NCBI GenBank assembly: GCA_902533955.1
Contig: CACANV010000008.1
Span: 1 to 17,164, forward strand
DNA length: 17,164 nt
Direction: 5' to 3'
Origin: an uncultured Pelagibacteraceae bacterium
GTDB lineage: Bacteria > Pseudomonadota > Alphaproteobacteria > Pelagibacterales > Pelagibacteraceae
Shown: piece after piece, positions 1 to 8,817 of the stretch
How positions within the stretch are numbered: the first letter of the stretch is position 1
Layout of the letters: every line of letters starts with the position of its first letter
The notes under the pieces: generated by a model
What the model was told of the DNA's origin: nothing
Database searches by the model: none
Seen by the model: only the letters and a program-made list of their open reading frames with translations
Made by a program: the position numbers and the translations under genes

Positions 1-2
1 TT

Positions 3-791
3 GCAAATAAAGCAAACAAAAAAAAACCTTATATTGTGGGTTTGAGTGGAGGTCAAGGAACAGGCAAAACAACTATAAGCTCTATTATAACCATTATATT
101 AAAAAAATACTTTAAATTAAATGTTTTTAAAATTTCAATAGACGATTTTTATAAAACAAGAAAAGAAAGATTTTTTTTATCTAAAAAAGCACATCCTTTA
201 TTAATGATAAGAGGTGTTCCAGGAACTCACGATGTAAAAATTATGTTTGATTTTTTTAAAAAAGCAAGAAGTAAAAATTTTCGAACTTTAAAAGTTCCTA
301 AATTTAATAAAGCATTTGACGAAAGATATAAAAAAAAATTTTGGTATTCAATTAATGAAAGACCCGATGTAATAATTTTTGAAGGATGGTGTGTTGGAGC
401 AAAAGCTGAGAAAAATAATACTCTTAAAAAAACAATAAATTCTCTGGAAAAAATGGATGACAAAAAATTGATATGGCGGAAGTTTGTAAACCAGCAGTTA
501 AAATCAAAATATAGAAAATTATATAGTCAATTGGATTGTTTATTCTATTTAAAAGTTAAAAATTTCAATTTACTTAAGAAATGGAGATTAAAACAAGAAA
601 AAAAACTTTGGTTAAAGAATAAAAAATCAAGTAATAATAAAATAATGAGCAAGGAAGATGTAATCAAGTTTATGCAGACTTATCAAAGAGTAACAGAAAA
701 CATGTTAAAAAATGCGCCAAAATATTCCTCGATAATTTTGAACTTAAATAGTAATCATCAAATTAAATCTATTATATATAAAACTAAATGA
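3..791 (+). CDS. P-loop kinase, D-glycerate 3-kinase-like (5' end outside window)
   Basis: Partial gene: the frame is open back to the window edge, reading ANKANKKPYIVGLSGG, so the GTG at 36 is an internal Val codon and not the true start. A Walker A loop GGQGTGKT lies at bases 48-71. Downstream come SIDDFY, a RGVPGTHD motif, a VPKFNKAFDER stretch and IIFEGWCVG. This order (P-loop, DDFY, R-G-x-x-G-x-H-D, FEGW) is that of the plant-type D-glycerate 3-kinase / predicted kinase group, related to uridine and pantothenate kinases. The likely reaction is ATP-dependent phosphorylation of a small cytosolic substrate, possibly glycerate to 3-phosphoglycerate; the substrate is inferred from family resemblance only. 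The gene ends in TGA and overlaps the tolC-like start as ATGA (788-791), so the two are probably translationally coupled, although no functional link is evident. Confidence 0.8.
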   Translation, partial: ANKANKKKPYIVGLSGGQGTGKTTISSIITIILKKYFKLNVFKISIDDFYKTRKERFFLSKKAHPLLMIRGVPGTHDVKIMFDFFKKARSKNFRTLKVPKFNKAFDERYKKKFWYSINERPDVIIFEGWCVGAKAEKNNTLKKTINSLEKMDDKKLIWRKFVNQQLKSKYRKLYSQLDCLFYLKVKNFNLLKKWRLKQEKKLWLKNKKSSNNKIMSKEDVIKFMQTYQRVTENMLKNAPKYSSIILNLNSNHQIKSIIYKTK

Positions 792-2077
792 AAAAAATAA
801 TAATATTAATATTTTTGTGCCTGTTTACCACAAATGCTTTTAGCATATCTTTGTTCAGCGTTCTCAATGAAACATATAATAATAATACTCAACTAAATGC
901 TGAAAGAGAAAATATAAAGGCATCAGTTGAGGATGTTAATATTTCCAAAGCTGACTATATGCCGTCAGTTACTATTAGTGGGTCCAAAAGTTATGAAAAC
1001 ACAAATACATTAAAAAACCAAGATGGTAGTGGAGAAAGTGTATCGGATGTAAATCCTTTGTCTTCATCAATAAAATTAGAACAAACTTTATATGATTTTG
1101 GAAGAGATATAAATTACGAAAAAAACGTTGTTGGTTTAGAAATTGCAAAAGCAAAGCTTCTCAAAAAAGAACAAGATGTTCTTTATAGTGCTATAGATGC
1201 TTTTACTGCAGTGATTTTATCAAGAGAAAAGCTATCTATTAACAGAAGAAATTTAAAACTACTGATTAAGCAGGTGGAAAATGACAAGGTTAGATTGGAT
1301 AGAGGACAGATAACAACTGCAGACTTATCACAATCAGAATCTTCGCTTGCAGGAGCTCAAGCTCAATTCACACAATCAAAAAGTGAATTGATGATCAGTA
1401 AGTTAAATTATGAGAGTATTATTGGAAAACTTTTAGATCCAAATAAACTTAAAAAATCTGCAAAATCGATAGTTGGCGTTCCAGATAGTTTATCAAAAGC
1501 TATTGAACTATCAAAAAAAAATGATCCAGATATAAAAATTGCTAAGCTAGAATTAATTCAATCTGAAAAAGAATTAGCAATTTCAGAAGCTGATTTAAAA
1601 CCCACAGCATCAATGTCACTTGAAAGATCTTATACTGAAGATTTAAGCTCTACCTATGATGAAAGAGAAAAAGATATTTTAAAAGCTACTGTTAGCTGGC
1701 CTTTTTATTCTGGTGGGAAAAAAAGGTCGAAGATTACTAAAAACTCAAATCTTATTTATAGAAAAAGACTTTTGTTAGAAGATTCAATTAAAACTACAGA
1801 AAAAAATGTTGGAAGTGCTTGGTCTAGCTTGCAGTCTTCAAAAAGTTTTCTAAATTCTGTTATATCACAAGTTAGAGCTGCAAAAATTGCGAATGAAGGA
1901 ATTACCGCCGAATATCAGAGAGGATCTAGAACGACCCTTGACGTTATTCAATCAAACTCTTTACTATTATCTGCCGAAATTTCCCTTTCAAATTCCCAAA
2001 GAAACTACTTAATAGCCCAGTATAATCTTTTAAAATCTATTGGACTACTTAATAGTAGCTATTTAAAACTTAAGTAA
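788..2077 (+). CDS. tolC: TolC-family outer membrane efflux/secretion channel protein
   Basis: A 429-residue exported protein. Residues 1-19 form a typical signal peptide: two Lys, a hydrophobic stretch, then a likely cleavage after AFS. The mature part has the two-fold repeated architecture of the OEP/TolC family: long amphipathic coiled-coil helices rich in Gln, Ser, Lys and Glu, interrupted by strand segments such as PSVTISGSKSYE and PTASMSLERSY, each followed by LEQTLYDFG or VSWPFYSGG. Near the C-terminus it has RGSRTTLDVIQSNSLLL, which matches the conserved G-x-x-x-x-L-D-V-L region before the last helix. TolC proteins form trimeric channels across outer membrane and periplasm for type I secretion or RND/ABC efflux. 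No inner-membrane partner (ABC protein or membrane fusion protein) is in the window, so its substrate cannot be named. Length is normal for alphaproteobacterial members. No clear terminator follows. Confidence 0.88.
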   Translation: MKKIIILIFLCLFTTNAFSISLFSVLNETYNNNTQLNAERENIKASVEDVNISKADYMPSVTISGSKSYENTNTLKNQDGSGESVSDVNPLSSSIKLEQTLYDFGRDINYEKNVVGLEIAKAKLLKKEQDVLYSAIDAFTAVILSREKLSINRRNLKLLIKQVENDKVRLDRGQITTADLSQSESSLAGAQAQFTQSKSELMISKLNYESIIGKLLDPNKLKKSAKSIVGVPDSLSKAIELSKKNDPDIKIAKLELIQSEKELAISEADLKPTASMSLERSYTEDLSSTYDEREKDILKATVSWPFYSGGKKRSKITKNSNLIYRKRLLLEDSIKTTEKNVGSAWSSLQSSKSFLNSVISQVRAAKIANEGITAEYQRGSRTTLDVIQSNSLLLSAEISLSNSQRNYLIAQYNLLKSIGLLNSSYLKLK

Positions 2078-2121
2078 TTTCTTTGTATTTTTGCTAATTT
2101 TAAGAAATATGTTGCTAAAGA

Positions 2122-2140
2122 GAACAAAATGTGTACATTT
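2122..2140 (+). promoter_or_regulatory. Candidate SOS/LexA-type operator upstream of recA
   Basis: Bases 2122-2136 read GAAC-N7-GTAC, a 7-of-8 match to GAAC-N7-GAAC, the complement of the alphaproteobacterial LexA site GTTC-N7-GTTC. Overlapping it, 2127-2140 is a perfect 6-bp inverted repeat AAATGT-GT-ACATTT. A loose promoter, TTGCTA (2112-2117), 16 bases, TACATT (2134-2139), would put the site across the spacer and -10 element; TATGAT at 2146-2151 is another -10 candidate. recA is the classic SOS gene, which makes the site plausible. It remains unproven in such AT-rich DNA. Confidence 0.3.
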
Positions 2141-2175
2141 ATTTTTATGATTCGATTGTTAAAAAACGTAAAAAA

Positions 2176-2180
2176 AGAGG
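2176..2180 (+). promoter_or_regulatory. recA ribosome binding site
   Basis: AGAGG ends six bases before the recA ATG at 2187. It is one of only two good Shine-Dalgarno sequences that I can find in this window, and it supports the chosen start. Confidence 0.6.
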
Positions 2181-2186
2181 CAAAAA

Positions 2187-3308
2187 ATGACGAAAAATAA
2201 CCTAAAAGTGGTGAAATCCACAAAAGATAAAGAATTGGAAAACAAAGAGAAAAGCAAAGCGCTAGACGCTGCAATAAGCCAAATCACAGATAGTTTTGGA
2301 AAAGGTTCAGTAATGAAGCTTGGCGAGCAAAAAGCTATGGATATTGAATCTGTTTCAACAGGATCTTTGAGCTTAGATCTAGCTCTTGGAATTGGAGGAC
2401 TTCCAAAAGGAAGAATTATTGAAATTTATGGTCCAGAATCTTCTGGAAAAACAACTTTGGCATTACAAGTTGTAGCCGAAGCTCAAAAAGCAGGTGGCAT
2501 TTGTGGATTTGTTGATGCAGAACACGCTTTAGATCCAGTATATGCAAAAAAATTAGGAGTTGATACTGAGGAATTATTAATTTCACAACCAGACACAGGA
2601 GAACAAGCTTTAGAAATTACTGATACTTTAATTAAATCAGGTTCAATGTCAGTTATAGTGATAGACTCTGTAGCAGCATTAACTCCAAGAGCAGAAATTG
2701 AAGGTGATATGGGAGATCACCATGTGGGCCTTCAAGCAAGATTAATGAGTCAAGCTCTAAGAAAATTAACTGGCTCAGTTTCCAGAACAAATACAATGGT
2801 AATCTTTATTAATCAAATAAGAATGAAAATTGGCGTAATGTTTGGAAGTCCTGAAACAACATCAGGAGGAAATTCGCTTAAGTTTTATTCATCTGTTAGA
2901 ATGGATATAAGAAGAATTGGTGCAATTAAAGAAAAAGAAAATATTATTGGAAATGCAACTAGAGTAAAAGTTGTTAAAAACAAAGTAGCGCCACCATTTA
3001 AAGTTGTTGAGTTTGATCTAATGTACGGAAAAGGAATTAGCAAAGTAGGGGAACTAATCGACTTAGGCGCCAAGGCAGATATTGTAGAAAAATCTGGAGC
3101 TTGGTATGCTTATAAAGGGGAAAAAATTGGGCAAGGTAGAGAAAATGCTAAATTGTATCTTGAACAAAATCCTAAAGCTGCGGCTGAAATTGAAATGGCA
3201 ATTAGAGAAAAAGCTGGTGTAATTTCAAAAAAGATTGAAGGCAATCCTTTAAATGAGGAAAAAGCAGAAACTGAGATAAAAGAAGAAGTTCCTACAAAAA
3301 AAAATTAG
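2187..3308 (+). CDS. recA: RecA recombinase / SOS coprotease
   Basis: DNA-dependent ATPase that forms filaments on single-stranded DNA, drives homologous pairing and strand exchange, and stimulates LexA self-cleavage. Visible landmarks are Walker A GPESSGKT at residues 82-89, Walker B VIVIDS at 156-161, a loop L1 region around 171-182 ([12 protein letters not shown]), and the highly conserved loop L2 at about 209-228 ([20 protein letters not shown]). The C-terminus is acidic then basic, as in other RecA tails. At 373 residues it is somewhat longer than the usual about 350. The extra length is mainly a Lys/Glu-rich N-terminal leader of about 20 residues before the [10 protein letters not shown] region. 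No later Met could be the start before the core, and AGAGG precedes the ATG at 2187, so the extension is likely real. It is transcribed alone: the upstream gap is 109 bases and a strong terminator follows. Confidence 0.98.
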   Translation: MTKNNLKVVKSTKDKELENKEKSKALDAAISQITDSFGKGSVMKLGEQKAMDIESVSTGSLSLDLALGIGGLPKGRIIEIYGPESSGKTTLALQVVAEAQKAGGICGFVDAEHALDPVYAKKLGVDTEELLISQPDTGEQALEITDTLIKSGSMSVIVIDSVAALTPRAEIEGDMGDHHVGLQARLMSQALRKLTGSVSRTNTMVIFINQIRMKIGVMFGSPETTSGGNSLKFYSSVRMDIRRIGAIKEKENIIGNATRVKVVKNKVAPPFKVVEFDLMYGKGISKVGELIDLGAKADIVEKSGAWYAYKGEKIGQGRENAKLYLEQNPKAAAEIEMAIREKAGVISKKIEGNPLNEEKAETEIKEEVPTKKN

Positions 3309-3327
3309 CAAATAACTTTTAGTTATT

Positions 3328-3356
3328 AAAAAGGCACCCTATTGGGTGCCTTTTTT
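3328..3356 (+). terminator. Rho-independent terminator of recA
   Basis: Perfect 7-bp stem GGCACCC (3333-3339) / GGGTGCC (3344-3350) with a TATT loop, flanked by AAAAA upstream and followed by six T (3351-3356), which extends the stem by A-U pairs. It starts 20 bases after the recA stop. It is the strongest terminator in the window and separates recA from alaS. Confidence 0.93.
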
Positions 3357-3423
3357 CCCTTATAATTAAATATTCAAGTATATTTAGAATTTACATAAAA
3401 TAAAAAATCTGTATTTTAAAAAT

Positions 3424-6087
3424 ATGGCAAAAACCTTAAATGAAATAAGAACTGCATTTCTTAAATATTTTGAGAAAAATGATCATAAGATTGTTGAGTC
3501 TAGCAACTTAGTTCCCAATAATGATCCAACGTTAATGTTTGCTAATTCAGGTATGGTTCAGTTTAAAAATGTATTTACTGGATTAGAAAAAAGGAATTAT
3601 CTAAGAGCAACAACTTCTCAAAAATGTGTAAGAGCGGGAGGAAAACATAATGATTTAGAAAATGTAGGTTATACACCTAGACACCATACATTTTTTGAAA
3701 TGTTAGGAAATTTTTCATTTGGTGATTATTTTAAAGAAGGAGCAATTGAACTTGCTTGGAATTTAATAACTAAAGACTTTGGTTTAGATAAAGACAAACT
3801 TTATGTCACTGTTTTTCATGAAGATGATGAAGCATTTAATTTTTGGAAGAAAATAGCGAGTTTTAGTGATGATAAAATTATTAGAATATCCACATCAGAT
3901 AATTTTTGGTCAATGGGAGAGACGGGCCCATGTGGTCCTTGTTCTGAAATCTTTTATGATCATGGAGATCATTTAAAAGGTGGATTGCCTGGAAGTAAAG
4001 ATCAGGACGGTGATCGTTTTATTGAAATTTGGAATTTGGTCTTTATGCAGTTTGAACAAATATCAAAAGAAAAAAGAACAAATTTACCCAAACCATCAGT
4101 TGATACTGGTATGGGGTTAGAAAGGATTGCAGCATTATTGCAAAACACTCACGATAATTATGAAACAGATCATTTTAAAAAATTAATTGGATCTATTTCT
4201 GAAACTGTCAAAATTAAACAAGATCAAAATAATATTTCAAGTTTTAGAGTTATAGCTGACCACTTAAGAGCTAGTTCATTTTTAATAGCAGAAGGAGTTT
4301 TACCTTCTAATGAGGGAAGAGGATATGTTCTTAGAAGAATTATGAGAAGAGGAATGAGACATTCTCACTTACTTGGATCAAAAGAGCCAATTTTTTTTAA
4401 TATTTTTAAAACTTTGATGGAAGAAATGAAAGGAAACTATCCAGAATTACAAAGAGCAGAGTCTTTAATCAAAGAAACATTAAAAATGGAAGAAGAAAAA
4501 TTTTTAGTACTTTTGGACAGAGGAATAAAAATCTTAAATAATGAAATTACTAAAATAGATAAAGTTTTACCGGGAGAGGTAGCATTTAAACTATACGATA
4601 CTTATGGTTTTCCATTAGATTTAACTGAAGATATTTTAAAAAATAAATCTCTAAAAATAGATAATGAAAAATTTCAAACTCTAATGAAAGAGAGTAAAGA
4701 GCTGGCTAAAAAGAATTGGAAAGGCTCAGGAGATAGTGCAATAGATGATATTTGGTTCGATATTAAAGATAAATTGGGTTCAACAGAATTTTTAGGATAT
4801 GAAACTAATCAAGCTGAAGGATTAGTTATTTCGCTATTGAAAGATAATAAGGAAGTTGAAGTTTTAAATTCTGGAGAAGAAGGAATGATAATAGTTAATC
4901 AAACACCATTTTATGGAGAGTCTGGAGGTCAGATTGGTGATAAGGGAGAAATTATCTCTGGAGAATTTAGATTTGAAGTATCTGATGTACAAAAAAAATT
5001 AGGCGATTTATTTGTGCATTATGGGAATGTTAAGAATGGTTCAGTAAAATTAAATCAGAATGTAGAAATGAAAATTGACATTCAAAGAAGAGACAATATT
5101 AGAGCCTATCATTCAGCTACACATTTGCTACACGAGTCACTTAGAAGAGTTTTAGGCTCTCATGTTACCCAAAAGGGATCTTTGGTAGAACCTGAGAGGC
5201 TTAGATTTGATTTTAGTCATATGAAACCAATTTCCTTAGACGAAATTGGAAAAATAGAAACCTATGTTAATTCAATGGTAGAAAAAAAATCAAATGTTAG
5301 GACTAGATTAATGACACCTAAAGAAGCTGTAGAAAATGGAGCTCTTGCTTTGTTTGGAGAAAAATATGGTGATGAAGTAAGAGTCTTATCAATGGGAGAT
5401 GAAGAAAGTAAATATTTTTCAACAGAATTGTGTGGAGGTACCCATGTAAGAAATACCGGTGATATTGGCAAATTTAAGATAATCAGCCAATCTTCAATAG
5501 CGGCAGGAGTTAGGAGAGTAGAGGCTCTTAGAGACAAGCAATTAGAAGATTATTTAAAAAATAAAGAAAAATTATCTGATTTATCTGCTCAAAAAGATGA
5601 CGAAATAATAAAAGATCTATCAGAACAGATAATTAAATTTGGTGAAAAACCAAATTTAGATAATAAAAATCAAAAGCAGTTAATCAAGGACTTGTCAAAA
5701 CAACTTGAACAATTAAATATAAAAACAATTTTAGAAGATAATTCAAAAAATATTATTAGAGATGAAACAATTAATGGAGTTAAGGTAAGATTTCAAAAAG
5801 TTGAAGATCTTCCACCAAAAGATTTAAGAAAATTAGTTGATAGTGGAAAAAAAGAAATAAAAAATGGAATAATTATAGTTATTGCAACCAAAGAAGGAAA
5901 AGTAGGTTTGGCAGTTGGTGTTACTGATAAATTAACAGACAAATATGATGCAGTTAAGTTTGCAAAACAAGGATCAGAAATAATAGGTGGAAAAGGTGGA
6001 GGAGGCAGAAAAGACTTTGCTCAAGCAGGAGGTCAGGACGAAAATAAAATAGAAGAAGCTTTTGATAAACTTAAATCTTTAGTTTAA
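3424..6087 (+). CDS. alaS: Alanine--tRNA ligase
   Basis: Charges tRNA-Ala with alanine in the cytosol. Its 887 residues show the full bacterial architecture. The class II catalytic core has [19 protein letters not shown], then [20 protein letters not shown], and the DTGMGLERI motif. The editing domain carries the zinc/hydrolysis residues H563, H567 (HSATH) and C670, H674 (CGGTH). The C-Ala domain ends with a glycine-rich [16 protein letters not shown] stretch at 855-870, which is conserved at AlaS C-termini. Nothing appears to be missing. The ATG at 3424 fits the family N-terminus ([17 protein letters not shown]), although no convincing Shine-Dalgarno precedes it. A weak promoter-like pair, TTCAAG (3373-3378), 17 bases, TAAAAT (3396-3401), lies upstream. 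The 3' end overlaps the convergent icd by nine bases. Confidence 0.98.
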   Translation: MAKTLNEIRTAFLKYFEKNDHKIVESSNLVPNNDPTLMFANSGMVQFKNVFTGLEKRNYLRATTSQKCVRAGGKHNDLENVGYTPRHHTFFEMLGNFSFGDYFKEGAIELAWNLITKDFGLDKDKLYVTVFHEDDEAFNFWKKIASFSDDKIIRISTSDNFWSMGETGPCGPCSEIFYDHGDHLKGGLPGSKDQDGDRFIEIWNLVFMQFEQISKEKRTNLPKPSVDTGMGLERIAALLQNTHDNYETDHFKKLIGSISETVKIKQDQNNISSFRVIADHLRASSFLIAEGVLPSNEGRGYVLRRIMRRGMRHSHLLGSKEPIFFNIFKTLMEEMKGNYPELQRAESLIKETLKMEEEKFLVLLDRGIKILNNEITKIDKVLPGEVAFKLYDTYGFPLDLTEDILKNKSLKIDNEKFQTLMKESKELAKKNWKGSGDSAIDDIWFDIKDKLGSTEFLGYETNQAEGLVISLLKDNKEVEVLNSGEEGMIIVNQTPFYGESGGQIGDKGEIISGEFRFEVSDVQKKLGDLFVHYGNVKNGSVKLNQNVEMKIDIQRRDNIRAYHSATHLLHESLRRVLGSHVTQKGSLVEPERLRFDFSHMKPISLDEIGKIETYVNSMVEKKSNVRTRLMTPKEAVENGALALFGEKYGDEVRVLSMGDEESKYFSTELCGGTHVRNTGDIGKFKIISQSSIAAGVRRVEALRDKQLEDYLKNKEKLSDLSAQKDDEIIKDLSEQIIKFGEKPNLDNKNQKQLIKDLSKQLEQLNIKTILEDNSKNIIRDETINGVKVRFQKVEDLPPKDLRKLVDSGKKEIKNGIIIVIATKEGKVGLAVGVTDKLTDKYDAVKFAKQGSEIIGGKGGGGRKDFAQAGGQDENKIEEAFDKLKSLV

Positions 6088-7242
6088 AATTTTTTTTAAG
6101 TTACCATCAATTTCATCTAGAAATTGATTTGTAGTTAAATATTTGCTAGAAGGTCCAATTAGTATTGCAAGGTCTTTTGTCATATGCCCTTTTTCTACAC
6201 AATCTACACAAACTTTTTCTAAAGTTTTTACAAATTTTTTTAAATCTTCGTTGTTATCCAGTTTAGCTCTATGATAAAGTCCCCTTGCCCATGCAAAAAT
6301 AGATGCAATTGGATTTGTTGAAGTTTCTTTACCCTGTTGGTGTAATCTATAATGTCTTGTTACAGTTCCATGAGCTGCTTCAGATTCTATCGTTTTTCCA
6401 TCAGGAGACATTAGAACACTTGTCATTAAACCTAAAGAACCAAAACCTTGAGCCACAGTATCTGATTGCACATCTCCATCATAATTTTTACATGCCCAAA
6501 TATAATTTCCATTCCACTTCATTGCGCAAGCAACCATATCATCTATAAGTCTGTGCTCGTAAGTTATTTTTTTTTCTTCAAATTTTTCTTTAAATTCTTT
6601 TTCATATACTTCTTGAAATAAATCTTTAAACCTACCATCGTATTTTTTTAAAATAGTATTTTTAGTAGAAAGGTAAACTGGCCATTTTCTATTTAGTCCA
6701 TAATTCATACAAGCTCTAGCAAAATCTTTAATAGATTGATCCAAGTTGTACATCGATAGAGCTACTCCTGGTCCTGGGAAATTGAATACTTCAAACTCTT
6801 TTTTTTCTTTTCCATCTTCAGATGTCCATTTAATTTCTAATTTACCTTTTCCTGGTACTTGAAAATCAGTTGCTCTATATTGATCTCCAAAAGCATGTCT
6901 CCCAATACAAATAGGATTAGTCCAACTTGGAACTAATTTTGGTATATTTTTACAGATTATTGGCTCTCTAAAAACTGTTCCTCCAATTATATTTCTTATA
7001 GTACCATTTGGAGATCTCCACATTTTTTTTAAGTTAAATTCTTTCATTCTAGCTTCATCTGGAGTAATGGTAGCACATTTAATTCCTACACCATTCTTTT
7101 TTATTGCATTGGCACAATCTATTGTAATTTGGTCATTTGTTTCATCACGACTTTTCATACCAAGATCGTAATATTCAATTCCTAAATCTAGATAAGTAAG
7201 AATTAATTTATTTTTTATAAATTTCCATATTACTCTAGTCAT
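6079..7242 (-). CDS. icd: NADP-dependent isocitrate dehydrogenase, N-terminus cut off by an in-frame TGA
   Basis: Oxidative decarboxylation of isocitrate to 2-oxoglutarate in the TCA cycle. The protein is of the eukaryote-like homodimeric NADP-IDH type. The 387-residue open frame starts MTRVIWKF, but family members start about 17 residues earlier. Those codons are present upstream (7243-7293) and are separated by one in-frame TGA at 7249-7251, so the full gene would be 404 codons, the normal size. Substrate and metal residues known from this family are intact: [34 protein letters not shown], the Lys of [12 protein letters not shown], and the Asp residues of [12 protein letters not shown] and [13 protein letters not shown]. 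So the gene is either freshly inactivated, rescued by reinitiation at the ATG at 7242, or miscalled at one base. It is convergent with alaS (nine-base overlap) and divergent from psd. Confidence 0.9.
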   Translation of the reverse strand: MTRVIWKFIKNKLILTYLDLGIEYYDLGMKSRDETNDQITIDCANAIKKNGVGIKCATITPDEARMKEFNLKKMWRSPNGTIRNIIGGTVFREPIICKNIPKLVPSWTNPICIGRHAFGDQYRATDFQVPGKGKLEIKWTSEDGKEKKEFEVFNFPGPGVALSMYNLDQSIKDFARACMNYGLNRKWPVYLSTKNTILKKYDGRFKDLFQEVYEKEFKEKFEEKKITYEHRLIDDMVACAMKWNGNYIWACKNYDGDVQSDTVAQGFGSLGLMTSVLMSPDGKTIESEAAHGTVTRHYRLHQQGKETSTNPIASIFAWARGLYHRAKLDNNEDLKKFVKTLEKVCVDCVEKGHMTKDLAILIGPSSKYLTTNQFLDEIDGNLKKILN

Positions 7243-7293
7243 TTCGTCTCAATCTAGCTCGACGATTGGGTTTTTTACCTTAATTTTGGTCAT
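7243..7293 (-). other. icd: Detached 5' end of icd with nonsense codon
   Basis: Read on the minus strand from the ATG at 7293-7291, the codons give MTKIKVKNPIVELD, then TGA (7251-7249), then Asp-Glu, then the ATG (7242-7240) of the annotated frame. The family consensus here is a short basic start, a beta strand ending E-[LM]-[DQ], then GDEMTR. TGA therefore replaces the invariant-looking Gly; a single base change from GGA would do it. Similarity on both sides, with no frame change, shows this was coding sequence and not chance. Confidence 0.85.
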
Positions 7294-7313
7294 TTATTGA
7301 TATATCTTATTAG

Positions 7314-7343
7314 TTGAATTTATTCTTTTTGTATACATATTAA
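7314..7343 (+). promoter_or_regulatory. Candidate promoter for the psd-pssA operon
   Basis: TTGAAT (7314-7319), 18 bases, TATTAA (7338-7343), each a 4-of-6 match to the sigma-70 boxes, inside the 74-base divergent gap between icd and psd. It is plausible by position, but weak matches are common in DNA this AT-rich. Confidence 0.25.
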
Positions 7344-7367
7344 TCCAAAATTAATGGTTTGGCGATT

Positions 7368-8015
7368 ATGTTAGATAAAATTTTTCCAAAAATTCATGAC
7401 GAAGGCTATAAATTTATTGTTATTTTTATTATAGCTACAATAGTTCTTTATTTCATAAATGGTTTTTTAGGTTTTATTGGATTAGTTTTAACAATATGGT
7501 GTTATTACTTTTTCAGAGATCCTGAAAGAATTTCAATTAATGATGAAAATTATCTAACAAGTCCAGCCGATGGAGTAGTTTTACAAGTTTTAGAAACCAA
7601 TGGACCTAAAGAGCTTGGTTTAGAAAATAAACAATATAAAAAAGTAAGTATCTTCATGAATGTTTTTGACTGCCATGTAAACAGAAGTCCATGCGCAGGA
7701 AAAGTTTCTGAAATACTGTACAAGCCTGGAAAATTCATTAACGCTTCACTTGATAAAGCAAGTGAAGATAATGAAAGAAATTATTATAGAATTAAAAATG
7801 ACAAAGGAGAAGAAATTATTGTAGTTCAAATTGCTGGATTGATTGCAAGGAGGATTGTTACATCAACTTCGGTCGATGAAGAATTACAACAAGGTTCGAG
7901 AATTGGAATGATAAGATTTGGAAGCAGAGCAGACTTATATTTTGAAAATTATGTACCTTTGGTCAAAGTAAATCAAAAGACAATAGCAGGTGAAACTTTG
8001 ATTGCAAAAAAATAG
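7368..8015 (+). CDS. psd: Phosphatidylserine decarboxylase proenzyme
   Basis: Converts phosphatidylserine to phosphatidylethanolamine at the inner membrane. With the ATG at 7368 it is 215 residues, the size of the short, membrane-anchored Psd class. A TTG at 7359 would add three residues and cannot be excluded; neither has a clear ribosome binding site. A hydrophobic hairpin at about 15-48 anchors the protein. Then come FRDPER, SPADG (64-68) and the conserved NVFDCHVNRSP segment (98-108, with His103). Near the C-terminus RFGSR (183-187) holds the Gly-Ser pair where self-cleavage creates the pyruvoyl cofactor on Ser186. It is the first gene of a packed run; pssA, which makes its substrate, starts four bases after its stop. 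Confidence 0.95.
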   Translation: MLDKIFPKIHDEGYKFIVIFIIATIVLYFINGFLGFIGLVLTIWCYYFFRDPERISINDENYLTSPADGVVLQVLETNGPKELGLENKQYKKVSIFMNVFDCHVNRSPCAGKVSEILYKPGKFINASLDKASEDNERNYYRIKNDKGEEIIVVQIAGLIARRIVTSTSVDEELQQGSRIGMIRFGSRADLYFENYVPLVKVNQKTIAGETLIAKK

Positions 8016-8019
8016 AAAT

Positions 8020-8817
8020 ATGGAGCAGCATAATAAAAATATAAAGTTAGTATCCAATAAAAATTCAAGAGTAATTTTACCAAATATTTTAACATTAATA
8101 GGTGTTTGCATAGGACTAAGTTCAATTAAATTTGCATTTGATGGAAAATATGAATTATCAATTATTGCAGTAATTATAGCGGGCATTATTGATGGACTCG
8201 ATGGAAGAATTGCGAGACTAATCAAAGGAACATCAAAAGTAGGTAAAGAATTAGATTCCCTTACAGATGTTATTAGTTTTGGAGTTGCGCCTGCTTTTAT
8301 AATGTATTTTTGGGCTTTGTCAGAATTAGGAAGATTGGGTTGGTTAATATCATTAATATATGTAATTTGTGTAGCTTTAAGATTAGCTAGATATAACATT
8401 ACGTCAGGAGGAGAACCTTCATGGAGAGATAATTTTTTTGAGGGAATTCCATCTCCTGCTGGAGGAGTTTTAGTTTTGATGCCTTTAATTTATAGTTTTA
8501 GTGAAATTCAATTTTTTGATCCAAATTATCAAGTTATAGTGCCAATCTTATTTATCTTAATATCAATTTTACTCATAAGTAAAATTCCCACATATTCCTT
8601 TAAAAGAATTGTTGTTCCAAGAAGTACATCAATATTTTTATTATTTGGTATAATATTATTTTTTGGTTTACTTTTAATTTATACATTTAATACAATGATT
8701 ATTTCGGGGGCAATCTATCTTTTAATGATTCCAATAAGCACAATTCACTATTTCGCAATTAATAAGAACAATAAAGTTAAAAGCGAAAATATTGATCATC
8801 ACGAAGATGTTTTGTAG
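8020..8817 (+). CDS. pssA: CDP-diacylglycerol--serine O-phosphatidyltransferase
   Basis: Makes phosphatidylserine from CDP-diacylglycerol and serine, the step before Psd. It is an integral membrane protein of about 265 residues with several hydrophobic segments. It carries the complete CDP-alcohol phosphatidyltransferase signature D-x2-D-G-x2-A-R-x8-G-x3-D-x3-D at residues 58-83 (D58, D61, G62, A65, R66, G75, D79, D83). I chose the ATG at 8020, four bases past the psd stop; a TTG at 8002 inside psd would add six residues, MQKNRN, without evident support. The C-terminal third is hydrophobic, as in the PssA type of Bacillus and Alphaproteobacteria. The psd-pssA pairing is a known arrangement and gives a complete route to phosphatidylethanolamine. 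Confidence 0.95.
   Translation: MEQHNKNIKLVSNKNSRVILPNILTLIGVCIGLSSIKFAFDGKYELSIIAVIIAGIIDGLDGRIARLIKGTSKVGKELDSLTDVISFGVAPAFIMYFWALSELGRLGWLISLIYVICVALRLARYNITSGGEPSWRDNFFEGIPSPAGGVLVLMPLIYSFSEIQFFDPNYQVIVPILFILISILLISKIPTYSFKRIVVPRSTSIFLLFGIILFFGLLLIYTFNTMIISGAIYLLMIPISTIHYFAINKNNKVKSENIDHHEDVL

Noticed and set aside
36..38. GTG at 36 as the start of the first kinase gene
   Set aside because: The frame is open to the left edge and encodes a typical KKPYIVGLSGG lead-in to the P-loop, so the true start lies outside the window.
2061..2110. Terminator after the tolC-like gene
   Set aside because: Only short A/T palindromes such as ACTTAAGT are present, with no G/C stem followed by a T-tract.
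6303..6548. 81-codon plus-strand frame inside icd
   Set aside because: It lies wholly antisense to a strongly conserved gene and has no start signal or recognisable features.
7249..7251. TGA in icd read as an amino acid (Gly code or selenocysteine)
   Set aside because: TGA ends the kinase gene, the TPR gene, guaA and dctQ at expected positions, so it is a normal stop. Gly-coding UGA is known only from unrelated candidate phyla, and Sec would not replace this structural Gly.
7935..8399. 154-codon minus-strand frame opposite psd and pssA
   Set aside because: It is antisense to two well-supported genes, has no recognisable motif, and is explained by the codon bias of the plus strand.
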